Below are positions 24,945 through 36,232 of a DNA stretch of 64,000 nt, one piece after another (the first letter of the stretch is position 1; every line of letters begins with the position of its first letter). The position numbers and the translations under genes were made by a program. The stretch comes from Anoplopoma fimbria (Eukaryota > Chordata > Actinopteri > Perciformes > Anoplopomatidae). The DNA is taken from the NCBI RefSeq assembly GCF_027596085.1, contig NC_072450.1:4525236-4589235 (forward strand), written 5' to 3'. Below the pieces are notes generated by a model. That model did no database searches, was not told the DNA's origin, and saw only the letters and a list, made by a program, of their open reading frames with translations.

Positions 24945-25212
24945 TACTTTATGGTCTGTTTGACTCTAAATGGAGCATCATTTACTAAATGAACATCATG
25001 CTGTATTGAAGAAGACTTGAAACTAGAGATTGAGACCATAAACTCATGTTTACAATGTTTACTGAGGGAATAAATCAAGAGAGAAGTAGAGTCATTTTCT
25101 CATAGACTTCTATACAACCAGAGGAGTCGCCCCCTGATGGACAGTAGAGAGAATGCAGGTTTTAAGACGCTTCCGCATTGGTTTCACTCAGCAGAAACAA
25201 AGGTTGCCGCCT
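24945..25212 (+). mobile_element. Dispersed repeat A, copy 3 (5'-truncated)
   Basis: Starts at CTTTATGGTCTGTTTGACTC and runs through the core to TTCCGCATTGGTTTCACTC and GGTTGCCGCC. It matches copy 2 base for base over about 216 bp, and both copies are on the plus strand. The 5' truncation point differs from copy 2, which argues against one segmental duplication covering both. Confidence 0.8.
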
Positions 25213-25914
25213 CTTTGAAACCACAAAACCAGATGAAGAATATGAAAAATCAAGTCACGTGATGAAGATTACTTAAACTTCAGTCACGTATTTGTCTCTC
25301 AGTTTTGTAAGGAGTTCCCCCGACTCCGATTGATATATTATGAATATTTCCTTGCACTCAAATAACCACAAAGCTTCACATTTTAACAGACAGTATAATC
25401 TAAATGCCTCTTATATTTTCTTACTCTTCTATATTCCTTACTGTTCAGGTTACAAGAACCTCCAAAAAGCAAAAATAAGCAGGATAAAGGTTTGGTCCAT
25501 GCTGATTGAACTGTGCCTACTGCCACTGTTTGAGTGGCCTTGGGAAAATACTTTTTGGAGTATCTGTAATCATAATGCATAATGGCGAGTTAATTACATC
25601 TGCAAGTCATGAAAATCTATTCGGGTACCACCCATCGCTGTGTATGTGGTTCAGATCCTCAGCCGTGCTCGGGTATCACCCTTTTACAGTAAACGTTACT
25701 GTTGTTGACATTTTGTTTCTCTCTCACCTTCACACATGGCTGCACCGAAATCCCACACTCCATAAAAAGAAAAACGTATTCCTCACAGCGCTCCCCACAA
25801 CAATTCAGTGACTCACCTCCCATTTGTGCAGCCTACATGCACACACCCTGATACTACTACAGCCCAGTTTTACGGATGAAACTCTGCCTGTTCCCCCCCA
25901 TCAGCTCCGCCAAT

Positions 25915-25951
25915 CTGTGTGTCTGTGCGTGTGTGTCTGTGTCTGTGTGTC

Positions 25952-25983
<32 letters not shown>

Positions 25984-25985
25984 TC
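25915..25985. repeat. (TG)n microsatellite, interrupted
   Basis: GT-rich run with CTG interruptions in the first half and a cleaner TG run at about 25955-25984. Confidence 0.95.
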
Positions 25986-27260
25986 TCCTATGATGTCGGA
26001 GCATCACAAATCGTTCGCAACACAATCAGCGTTCCCACGTTCAAAATGGAGGAGGTGGAAGGGGAGCTGTGCTGCACGAGGAGCCGCTGGATCCAAGTCT
26101 CTATGCCAGGGATATGTTTTACAGACCACACTGCCTGTTACCATGACAACAAACAGAAATCCCCCCCCCCCATACACTTCACCCAAGTGCTTCTCGACAC
26201 CGAAATCATCCTCCCCTCCCTCTGAAGTTACTACCTCGCCTCCTTCCTCCCAGCATCCTTGGGAGTTTGGGGAATACACTCCAATTGATCTCCCGCAGAT
26301 GAGCGGAGCGAGGCTGATCACATGACTGATTCAGATGTCAGTGAGAACACGGCCTCATTTCTTTCTCTTTCTTTTAAAGAGGTATCAGGCTTCTTTTTTT
26401 GTTTGTTTCGAAGCTACTCCTGAAGCGCACAAATCTTCAGCGGAATGAATGGAGCCGATGTTCACGAGAACGTCGGAGCGGAGAAAGTCTGGTCACTTAG
26501 AACGGAGAAAACACTTTTTGTTTTTGGCGTCAAAACAGAAATAGACTCCCCCCCCCCGTTAACCTTACCTTGTAGACAGCGGTGATGACGGCCAAGCGAG
26601 GGTACGCTTACACGCTTTGGGAGGTCCCGACACCCAGATACCAGACCTTAAGAGTGCAAATTCCCGACCAGACCTTGACCCCTTGACCCCTCCTTCCCCT
26701 CGCTCACCTCGCAGTGTCAGAGATGGATGAAGATCAGGCTGAGGCTCTATTTTTGGTCAGATTTGACATTTTGACAACCGGCTGGCACTCTCTGTCTTTT
26801 TGAGAAATATTGAACCTCAGAAAGCTTCTGTCACAGCAAATAAAACACAAGAAGACAGCGTAAACATTTAAGCACCATGAATATTTTTTAAACCAGAAAA
26901 AAACAAAAACCTCTGACAGCATCCACTTTTACTGTTTTTTTTAAAGAAAGCTGTGAGAAGTGAAGCACATTAGGATTGAATCCACACTCAGGACGGTCTT
27001 ATCAGATTAATAACACCTTATCCCGACAACCCAAACCCTGATTTCTTCTCACTTTTTGTGTGCAGGAAGATTTGAAAACTAACAAGCTGCTTAAGCCGCC
27101 CGACTTCAAAGCATCTGTTGGGCTGTGAGATAAATCCAACGGATGTTTTGATGTTACCTGGTTGATTCAGGATCGTGCTGCTGTTTCTGCTCCGTTTCTC
27201 CCTTTTCCTGAGAAATGATCTCATTATGCGGTTTGTCGGAATGTTTGCATTTAGTTATCT
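25986..27260. other. Non-coding stretch, no exon supported
   Basis: Two plus frames and one minus frame stay open over about 26000-26320. None is bounded by good splice sites, and the plus translation is low-complexity Pro/Ser-rich. C-runs occur at about 26161 and 26547. Donor-like GTAAGG (minus, at about 26575) and GTGAGC (minus, at about 26712) are not matched by credible upstream acceptors. Confidence 0.4.
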
Positions 27261-27265
27261 TTAAT

Positions 27266-27525
27266 ATCTATCAATCTGTCTGTCTGTCCATCTGTCCGTC
27301 CATCTGTCCGTCCATCTGTTTGTCTGTCCGTCCATCTGTCTGTCTGTCTGTCTGTTCATCCGTCTAACCATCTTTCCATCTATCCATCTGTCCATCTGTC
27401 AGTCTGTCTTTCTGTCTGTCTATACATCTAACTGTCTAACTGTCTATCTATCTGTCTATCTATTTCTCTATCTCTCTGTCTATATATCTGTCTGTCTATA
27501 CATCCAACTGTGTCACTGTCTGTGA

Positions 27526-27624
<99 letters not shown>
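27266..27624 (+). repeat. Compound TCTG/TCCA/TCTA microsatellite
   Basis: About 260 bp of mixed tetranucleotides (TCTG, TCCA, TCCG, TCTA with single-base slips) grades into a perfect CTAT run of about 24 units at 27526-27624. The degenerate side looks like an older array and the perfect side like the currently expanding part. Confidence 0.97.
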
Positions 27625-27639
27625 CCTCACTGTTAAAAT

Positions 27640-29545
27640 GCTATATCTATCCTTGACAACACATCCATCCAGTGACGTGGACTGTCAAACTTAATAAATT
27701 GAGAAGTGAAAGGAGTTTGCCGGGGGGAGTAAGTCCAAGGTCAGCGCCACTGGAACTAAGTGCAGAAGCTGGTAAATGTTCCCGTGGGGAGGTCACTGGC
27801 CCGAGTCGTGCTGTATTTGTCTGGCAGAAGGCCTTCTGACATTTTTTCTGGACGTAAAAGAGCAGTTTGTCCTCGGCGGCGGGGCACAAATGTGGCCGAC
27901 AACTTTTTTTCCGACCCAGAAGCCCCTGCGACAGGAGCGTTGTTTGTGAAGGAGCGCTGCCGGTACCTTTTGGGATTCGGGTGATTGGGTTTCAGGGGTC
28001 AGCGGCGTACAGTACGGCGGTGTTGGGTTTCCTCGCATTGGGTGGGGGGGGCGGTAGATGCCAAACCCAACTGGCATGAATGTACGAGAGCAGCCTCCGG
28101 TCCGCGTGGCCAGATATTGTTCCCTGTCAGGTGTTGTCTTACACCTCTGAGTGATGGCGGTGTTTTCCGGGTAGACTGCAGCAGACGGAGACTGAGGCAA
28201 CAGGAGCTGTGGAGCGGAGACGGTGTTGTGGCAGCACTCTGACCTGTTCTCTATCCGTCTATATGAATGTTAAGTTCATGAATACATTAAGAATATTAGG
28301 CGGTATGTTCAGCACCAAATGCACTGAAACGAGTTGAATCAACATTCATTTTAACTTTCTTTTTTAAACAAGGAAAGGATTTTTTTGGTGCTTTTGCATC
28401 AACCAATCACCTTGTACAGAACTGATATATTAAAAACTTACACTATACTGTACAACAACACGGACGCTCTGTAGTCCAAAGCAAGACGGCAAACTTTATT
28501 GCTCCTTTCAACCTTGACAAAGGCAGCGCAGATCCACTCTCGCTCCTACCTTTCACAATAAAAGCCCCTAATCATATACTGCTTCGCTGTTTTTATCAAA
28601 GGGGAAACCACTCACTGGCCCATAGCATTTTGGTACAAGGAAACTTAATAAAATAGCTTGCTGTAGCTTATCTATTCAATCCTTTTAATTAAAAAAGTGC
28701 AGCAACTGTTGCGAATTCACATCACTATAAATAGTTTAATGCAAAATATTCCCAGGCGCTTCTTTTGTGTTGTTTATTCGTCTCGCCCTGCAGTGTGAAG
28801 GCCTTAAAACCTACATTTCCAAAGGTGCAATATTGTTGTTTCACATTATCTTCTAACTAAGTGACATTTTTGAAGGTTAGCTTCGAGACTGAGGAAGTTT
28901 TGTCACCAACCTTGGATTCATTGTTAATACAACTGTATCTGAGACAGCCCGCTCTTCTATTATGGAGCACAATGTACCAATTGTGCCGACAGAACCAGTC
29001 ATGGTCCGACCGCGTTTGTTCAATCGATTCCAAACAATACAAGTGTGGAAGCAGGGGAAACATTTCAGAACACAGTGTAAATCACATTAACGCCGCATAC
29101 AATCCAAGAAAACTCATACAATGAGAATCACGTCCATGCGTCTGTACCCCTGGTGCATGCTGGGAGGTTTGTTTTTACGCCTACCTCAGGATGTTACAAT
29201 GGAAATACACAAACCTCCAGCAAATGAATAAAAAAAAAGATTAAAAAAACCCCACAACAATACAAAATATTCATTTAGAGAAATCCAAAGAGGTTACAAA
29301 TGTTTTGCTACTTTCTCAGCCAGGGATTGTTTGTTCACATCATAGTTTATGCGAAGCACAACACCCACAAGAGCTAAACAGCCAGCGACACGTTCCACAT
29401 CGCTGCTTCTTCAGGTTCGCTCACGATGACGGAGCAGCCGTCTGAACGAGCCGGTCGGCTGGGTGGAGAACATTTAGTGCTCGTCAGTGTTTGTGTGATT
29501 GTGCAGTACCTTTTCCTGTTTTGTGCAGACAGCTGTAAAGGGTGA
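27640..29545. other. Non-coding stretch, no gene recognised
   Basis: The part 27700-28250 is more GC-rich than its surroundings. It keeps a 135-codon minus frame open (28200-27793) without splice signals or family resemblance. The rest is AT-rich unique sequence with nothing recognisable. Confidence 0.4.
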
Positions 29546-29547
29546 GC

Positions 29548-29550
<3 letters not shown>

Positions 29551-29599
<49 letters not shown>
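29551..29599. repeat. (TA)n microsatellite
   Basis: About 24 uninterrupted TA units. It is self-complementary and therefore able to extrude as a cruciform. It lies about 280 bp from the long inverted repeat at 29877-29939. Confidence 0.97.
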
Positions 29600-29601
<2 letters not shown>

Positions 29602-29876
29602 TTCAACGCTGGTCTAATTTTCATCACCGTGACCTGATCCCAGAGTTATGCACCGGCCTTTCGTGGAAACAACGAACTCATGGAATACTCCCTTTAGTTT
29701 CTGAAAGCTTTTACATATTGTTTATTTGTCGCTTTCCCCTTCTCTGTGGAGGGTATGGGCTGTTTCCTGTGTGTGTGTTTCGCACAATCCGAGTTGCTGT
29801 GGGTCCGTCCGTCCGTCACCAGCATGATGGATGAACTGGGTGTTTGTCCAAGAGTCAAGTAATTGCAACATAATGG

Positions 29877-29939
29877 ACCCGATGCCCATGTTCGACACCA
29901 TTTAAATATTTTAAATGGTGTCGAACATGGGCACCGGGT
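29877..29939. repeat. Near-perfect 30-bp-arm inverted repeat
   Basis: The left arm 29877-29906 begins ACCCGATGCCCATG and ends ATTTAAA. It is the reverse complement of the right arm 29910-29939 except at one position (A against G in the fifth base of the arm). The spacer is three bases (TAT). No homology with the other repeats in the window is seen. It could be a fused pair of element ends, a foldback MITE core, or a palindrome created during DNA repair or library preparation. Confidence 0.92.
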
Positions 29940-30388
29940 TTCAAATAGCAACCGCCGTAAAAGGCCACGGGATGAAAACGTTCTGACGCACCGTGAAATA
30001 GAGCCGGTTCTGTCTGAGGGACTGAAGTGATGTTTGTCCAGCAAACATAAGGAACACAAGCACATGACAAGTGAGAATATGTAACAGTGAGAACTGGATT
30101 TATGTATTAAAGCAAAAGCTACATCCGAGTCATCAGCAGTTCACTTCTAACAAAAAAAAAGCACATCTTAGAAACACTATTGTTTTCTGAATTTTTATTG
30201 AATATATTATATTTTTCTTTAATCAACATTGCACATATTCCATTTTTCAATCACATCTCATATTGCTGTCTACAAAATGTTATGAATGTAGAAAATCCAG
30301 AAGTCGGAAGGTTTACCAAAAAATAAAACTAAGAAGAAAACGAAAAAAAAGAAAAGGAGAATTAAGGTCAGAAGTGAGAAGCTCATAC

Positions 30389-30391
<3 letters not shown>

Positions 30392-30458
<67 letters not shown>
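30392..30458. repeat. (AG)n microsatellite
   Basis: About 33 uninterrupted AG units, a mirror-repeat purine tract of the kind that can form triplex DNA. It produces spurious Arg-Glu and Ser-Leu frames. Confidence 0.97.
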
Positions 30459-30459
<1 letters not shown>

Positions 30460-30462
<3 letters not shown>

Positions 30463-31640
30463 AACATACCTTGGGTTAAGATGCATTTTTTTCTCAAAAC
30501 AAAGCATCATGCAGATTAAAAGCAAGGCTGGCCAAAAACTCACATGGATATTTCTCAACACCTGAACTGAAGAAATATTTTACATGTTCATTAATAGTTA
30601 CCGTCAGCTTCCCTTTCGCTGATTCCGTTTTCCCTCCTTTTGTGTCGTGATCGCCATTATCGACGACTGCATACGCCTCTCTACCTCTCTGCAGGTGAGA
30701 TGATGGTGAGATTCATAATGACTAATAGATATATATACTGGATGATAACCGCCGTATGAATGTGACCGTGGCCTCGGCTGACCAAAACTGCACCAGCTTG
30801 CATAGACACCTGATTATTATGGGTTTGAATCCCATCCTCTTCTTCAAACTAACATCTTAAAATGTGCTCCATTTGTTTGCTTTGTCTTTGTTTGTGTACT
30901 TCATTCTTTTTACTAAACACACAGTGGACCTCCTTCATCGAGCTCTCGCGGAGTAAAAGTTCATGAACTACATTAAAATGATCGGACAGATTGATGAATC
31001 GGAGACATCTCGTGTGAAACAAAACCAAAAAAAAACGTACATGCTAATAATTCTTGGCCTTTACATTTAGATGCTTATAAAGGAGAAATGTGCCATTCCC
31101 AACATGACAAAAAGATCTGCTGCGGTTACCAAGTGTCACCGTGGTAACCGGTTGAAACAGGCTAAAGTACTGTGCTTTCCAAAAGGAGCATGTGCATCTT
31201 TAAGACTGTCAGCAGGCTCTTCAATAAAACGTTTGATGCGAGAATAACGGCGACCCTGAGAGCTCAACGCGCTGCAATTAAAGAAGATGAATGAAAACAG
31301 ACAAAAAAAAACACAAAAGCAACCGAATAAAACTTGTGGAAATACAGAAAACAAAAAAAACAAACATGTTCTGTGTTCCAGTTGTGTTTTTATATCTTTT
31401 GCCCCTGTTTTTCCCTAAAATGCTGTATTGACGAATTGGTTCGAAGACGTTTTTCTTCATGTGCTTGTGTTTTGTCCCCCCCCCCCCCCCCCCCCCCATG
31501 TTTTTTCTTATGTTGCAGCGTGCGGAGCTCCCGGGGCGTTGAACATTTTTTTACATCCAAAAAAGAGACATATCACAAAGCACAGCACATTTATCACACA
31601 GCATGAAGAGATTACATAAGGTCCTAAAAAATCCTGCTGT
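30460..31640. other. Non-coding stretch, no gene recognised
   Basis: No exon is supported. The sequence contains a poly-C run of 22 bases at 31476-31497, several A-runs, and nothing recognised as a transposable element. Confidence 0.4.
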
Positions 31641-31650
31641 TTTTTCCCAT

Positions 31651-31740
31651 TAGGGCTGCAGCCAACGATTGTTTTTATTATTGATCAATCTGACAATTAC
31701 TTTGTCCGATTAATTATCACACCCCGAGGAGATGAATACA
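31651..31740 (+). mobile_element. hAT-like terminus (GGGCTGCA..AACGATT type)
   Basis: TTAGGGCTGCAGCCAACGATT is followed by ATTATTGATCAATCTGACAA and GATTAATTATC. This is the well-known start of an abundant vertebrate hAT-type non-autonomous family (GGGCTGCAACTAACGATTA form), with several substitutions. The other end is not seen. Confidence 0.55.
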
Positions 31741-33197
31741 TATAGCTTGTTTTATTCTAAATAAACAATCAGTGTTTGTGTGTGTTACTCAATTTCTTTG
31801 TAATTCAAACCACACACCTACACTACACTGCGTCAGCTCTGCAGTCATCATTAAATAGGTGGAAATGCTAATTCCCTTGTAGCGATTAGCACTTCATCAA
31901 AATAATTTGTCTTCCTTATTCAGCATAAAATATTGTACTTTATTCTCTGTGCTGCTCTGGTACACTGAGCCAGAAAAAGAAAGGTGTTCCCAAAAATAAC
32001 AAAGTTCAATTTAGAGTAATGCTTAAGCTAATGAAGGCTATTATCATTTAATCAATATCATAATCTCATGAAAGAATGTGCCATCTTCTAATTGTTATCA
32101 AAATGTAACCCTGTTATTAACCGAGTGATTTCAGCCGACGTCATCCGTGGAGACCGCAGCCTTTTTTCAACAACACTTATGGATTCAGCAATGCATTTGA
32201 GTTCTCTCCTATCTGAGTCGTAACCAGGCAAACACTGTAATCACTGTGTTTGCACCAAAGAGCATTCTTACTGTTCTGCAGGAGGCAGATGGTGCAGAAA
32301 CAACCCCCCAAAATCCAGTCAGTCACATAATATCCTGCACAGTGTACGAAACAAATACAAACTGCGTCACTGTTCAACAGTTTTTTGCAGCGCTTCATAA
32401 GCCACCCTTGTTTATGAGGAGATTAGGACATAAAACGACTTCCTGCTGTTATTTAACACTGTGGATGTCACAGTAAACACCCGAGTTTTTATCCCCAGAC
32501 TAATGCGTTACTTTTCTTTTATGTATGTGTCTGTGGTACGGAATATCAAACTGAGCCATACTGAAAACGTCTACAGTGCTGCCTGTGTGCAAGGTGAAGA
32601 TATCGAGCTTAGCCAGGTTGTCTTTTTTCTTTTAAAGATGTCCCTCAGCTGTTGGAGACAAGAAACATTTAAAAGTGAGATTTTTTTTAAAAACAAATTC
32701 AGTTGCTTTTGTATCAACATATCCATTCTGATTGCTACGGGCGAAGACAGTGAGTGTTGCCAGATTGGGACGGTCTTCAGTCCAGTTTGGCCACTTTTTA
32801 TTTGATTGGGCAGATAACAAATTGTCTTGGCAAACTTGGGAGGATTTGGGACACTTTTTGTACCATCTGGATGGTTCCATCTGTCAAAAGAATTTGGCTA
32901 TTTTGGTTCAGGAGCAACGGATAACAGATGATCAATAAATACAAATGACATTTCCGTTTATTACAACTAGGTTAAAACTTTTTTTTACGAAGTTAATGTC
33001 ATAATCTTGGAGATTTTCATTTAAATAAACATCTGTTAAGTCACTATGTATTGCTGAATGAAGCCTCCATAGAAATAGAATAGTAGTAGAACAGAAACTC
33101 CCACTAACATCAAAGTAGCAGGATGATCTAAGCAGCGGCCATTTTTATGTGTACCATTGCTATTATAATCATTGTAGCCTTGTTTTGCTATTATCAA

Positions 33198-33300
33198 TGT
33201 AGCATTAAAGCATGATGTAATTAACAAGCCAAATAGCTAACTAGTGGACAGATGGCTAGTTAGCCATCTTGCTAATTCCGCTCCATGCTTTAATGCTACA
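33198..33300. repeat. Palindromic core of repeat C
   Basis: TGTAGCATTAAAGCATG at the left pairs with CATGCTTTAATGCTACA at the right. A second inner pairing (AGCTAACTAG with CTAGTTAGC) gives an imperfect foldback over about 103 bp. Related sequence with the same TGTAGCATNAAAGCATGGTG start is found at 39011 and 49147. Confidence 0.75.
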
Positions 33301-33351
33301 AAGCATGCAGAAAAATAGCCAAACAGTGTGCTGGGTGGTCAGCCGGGTAAT

Positions 33352-33572
33352 TCATTAATTTACTAAATGAACATCAAGCTGTATTGAGGAAGACTAGAAA
33401 CTAGAGATTGAGACCATAAACTCATGTTTACAATGTTTACTGAGGGAATAAATCAAGTGAGAAGTAGAGTCATTTTCTCATAGACTTCTATACAACCAGA
33501 GGAGTCGCCCCCTGATGGACACTAGAGAGAATGCAGGTAAAAGACACTTCTGCATCGGCCTCATTCGTGGTC
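33352..33572 (+). mobile_element. Dispersed repeat A, copy 4 (core only)
   Basis: Starts at AATTTACTAAATGAACATC and runs through the family core to GAATGCAGGTAAAAGACAC and CTGCATCGGCCTCATTC. It has more substitutions than copies 1-3 but is still closely similar. The strand is the same as in the other three copies. Confidence 0.75.
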
Positions 33573-34034
33573 CAATGACCACGGAAAACCTTTTAATGTT
33601 CGTTTTACTCCTATTCTATTTTTATGGAGATAACACAATGGTTATTGAGCATTTGGAGATTTATTAACTTGGGTACCTTTTGGGGCGACATTCCCGGGAA
33701 TTCTTGACATGGTTTGGATCTCTCGGAAGTGAGAAAAGACACCTGATATTTCCGCTTATCGCCATTGGTGCCGCCAAAGAGAACAAAACGAATATGTAAT
33801 TATCTGGTTGTAGCTCTGTGATGAATGAAAAAGCTTATAACTGTTCTTAAAAGTAAGTATTTAAATGTTTGATTGCTACTTTTTTGGCTGGTTAGGGGTT
33901 TGCCTAATTGTAAAAATACAACCCTGAGGCTCCTCCTGTTTTCTACATGAAAAAGTGGCCACACTGATGAAGATAAAGAGCCGTTTTGACAATCCAATTG
34001 AGACCGTTTTTGTGTCAAATCTGGCAACACTGAA

Positions 34035-35440
34035 AGCAGCATAACATTTAGTTTATCACAAAATCACACCGGGCTGTTGTTCTCCATGGCTTTAAATCTG
34101 TAGTCAATTGGGGTTTTTTGTCCTTTTGCTATTGATTCGGGGAGGCATTCATCTTAAAGTTAATCTTGTGGAGCCGCTCCGTGGAAAGCACAGAGGATTT
34201 GAGTCTCAGAGTCGTTTAGGGCCTCAGAAATATACATGAGCTTCAACAGAGAAGCTGCTTCTCACGATGGGAACACCGAGATAGCCCGTCTTAAATCCTC
34301 CAACAAGAATCTCCTTTTTAAATGAGCTCAGTTATTCTTTTATTAAAACTTCATAACTGAAAATGAGTTCAACTGTGCTGGGAGAATCTCCTCTGGTCAG
34401 CAGCTGTGACACGGACATTACAGCTCAACATTTTAAATGTTAGTCCCCGCTGAGTTTATGTGGGTGATCATATTAAAACGTTCTTTCACCTTGTTCTGTG
34501 TGTATTCTAATGTTTACCTCCCGGCAGCTCATTGGCTGCGCTGAATCACAACGGCATCGCAGAAAGTTATTACTATCTAGCAGCATTAAGTCAGAGAAAA
34601 AAATTGATTTGTTGTTTTGTATTCTTCTGTTGGATATTATTCCACTAATCCTTTCCCACCAATATCACCTGGATGATCTCGTGATAAATATCCGTGTGGA
34701 TAACTGTGGATTACGACCTTATACGGTCTCATTCAGTCTCGCACACAAGGATAAATTACTTTTCTTCCTGTAATATTCAATCTGCTTAAAAAAAAAAAAT
34801 CTGCCTATCGACCTTTATTATCTTCTGGCTTCATACTTTACTGCACACTGCCCTTCTCCGGGTTGCCACTGATCCTCTGATGGAAGCTGATTTAAGCGAA
34901 CTTGACATAATTGCAGCCTCGAACCAAATAAATGATTTTTAATTCACAGATTGAGGAAATGGGTTAGAGACTGTCCGGTTAAACAGATTTTCTTTCAGTC
35001 TCCTTTTGGTGCTTGTTTGTTCCGCTTGATTGGATGTGTTGCCTGGAGGATCAATCAGCCTGATCCTGTTCTCGTTCCCCGCGGTAACCTGTGGGCATGT
35101 ATTACTCGTTTGGCTTAGCGTGTTTTGTGCTGCTTCGTGATAATACCGAACTTTAGGCGAATGTATTACTAGATGGATTAAATTTGTCTCCCACAAATTA
35201 ATTTCTTCTGGCTACTGTTGGCTGTCGGTATGATAGTTGTGCGTCTGCGTTTGCTACATTTCAGATCTTTATGGGAGCCAAAATTCATCCCCCAACTTTT
35301 TCCCAAAATCTGAACTCCAGGTCAGAACTGAGGCCTCGGGTCCTGGAACAGCTTGTGCTTGAGGCTCGTAATCTAACAAGATAAGTGTATTAAAATCGCT
35401 TCTGAAAATATATATCTCTATGGACAGTTATACTGGTAAT
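34035..35440. other. Non-coding stretch, no gene recognised
   Basis: Unique, moderately complex sequence without exon signals. The 34500-34960 part holds several ATTA/TAAT words and few simple repeats, so it could be regulatory sequence, but nothing in the sequence alone proves it. Confidence 0.35.
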
Positions 35441-35444
35441 ATTG

Positions 35445-36232
35445 TAATTTAATGTAGCTTCAGTGGGTGGGGTTTAGGGAGGTCTATTAGCAAAAAATGG
35501 AATATGATAGTACAATTCATTACATAGCTATGTTTTCATAAGTGTATAATCCCCTAAAATATGGCCCTATGACATCCGTTTTGTTTTTTTTCACATCCGT
35601 TTATAATTTTTTCCTAAATTTCAAGTTTGTTTTTGTTTTATTTCAATTTTCAAAATTCTCAGTTTCAGAATTTAACCACATTTTGTCATCAGAAAATGTG
35701 TCTAATCATATGGTGGATTAATATAATATAAACAATTCATAAGAAAAATATTTTGTGGATATCAATAAATTTGATGCAACACAACATTGCGCTATTGTTT
35801 TGAATTAAAGAAAGTGACTCCATACTGTTATAAAACAAAACATTACATCATTTTGTAAAAATTAAGTGCTCTAAATTTAGCTGTTAGTGTCCAATTCCAC
35901 AGTTTTATTGATGACTAACAGGAAGTGGTTGTATCTGTGTCTGTGTTTTGTTACTCAGAACTGACCAAACAGTTGCTCTATTGAGAGCCTTACGCGTTTT
36001 AACGTTAACCTGAAGGGCCACCGTAGTTAACTCACGCTAATGAAAACGCGGTAATGCCAGCTGGCTTCTGAATGTTGTTGCTCTTTAAGTAAGTGAGGCA
36101 AAGGTCCTGACAGTTATCACAGTATTACCACAATTCGGAAAGGGACGGTTAAGCGAAGGGTTTATCATTTGGTTGCAATCTGAAACTTGACCACTAGATG
36201 TCGCTAAATCCCACACACTGGACCTTTTAAGG
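35445..36232 (+). mobile_element. Teleost non-autonomous DNA element (TTTAG/CACACACTGGACC family)
   Basis: The left part (GTGGGTGGGGTTTAGGGAGG, then CAAAAAATGGAATATGATAG and TTTTCATAAGTGTATAATCC) and the right part (TTGCTCTATTGAGAGCC, GGGCCACCGTAGTTAAC, CCACTAGATGTCGC and CACACACTGGACCTTTTAA) follow the order of an abundant percomorph repeat I remember. In the middle, about 35580-35930 is AT-rich sequence that I do not recall as part of the family, so an insertion is possible. No coding capacity is seen. Confidence 0.6.

Larger units (their letters stand above)
33064..33630. mobile_element. Repeat C, copy 1, with inverted ends
   Basis: The left end CCTCCATAGAAATAGAATAG (33063-) and the right end, read on the minus strand as CTCCATAAAAATAGAATAGG (33630-), are inverted over about 28 bp, with GTAGAACAG against GTAAAACGAAC beyond. 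The left 240 bp (AGCAGCGGCCATTTTTATG, then the palindrome at 33198-33300) is homologous to the minus-strand segment at 39285-39011. Repeat A copy 4 sits in the right part. Confidence 0.5.
32752..34033. mobile_element. Candidate nested element, GTGTTGCCAGATT ends
   Basis: AGTGTTGCCAGATTGGGACGG at 32753 (plus) and TCAGTGTTGCCAGATTTGAC read from 34033 (minus) form inverted ends about 1.28 kb apart. Both have an ACGGTCT word a little further in and a GTGGCCACTTTTT / TTGGCCACTTTTT word beyond. The ends resemble a fish non-autonomous family with CAGTGTTGCCAG termini. The inside holds the palindromic element at 33198-33300, inverted CTCCATAGAAATAGAATAG-like ends at 33064 and 33630, and repeat A copy 4. 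No transposase remnant is readable. Confidence 0.4.

Noticed and set aside
25957..26325. Long Pro/Ser-rich plus-strand frame, with the minus strand also open
   Set aside because: Starts inside a TG repeat, several phases are open together, and no splice sites or domains support it.
26575..26640. Minus-strand AAG-GTAAGG donor with a short frame reading AYPRLAVITAVYK
   Set aside because: A stop codon lies directly upstream in that frame and no plausible acceptor with a pyrimidine tract is present.
30263..30565. Arg-Glu-rich and Ser-Leu-rich frames over 30392-30458
   Set aside because: They are the translation of an (AG)n microsatellite.
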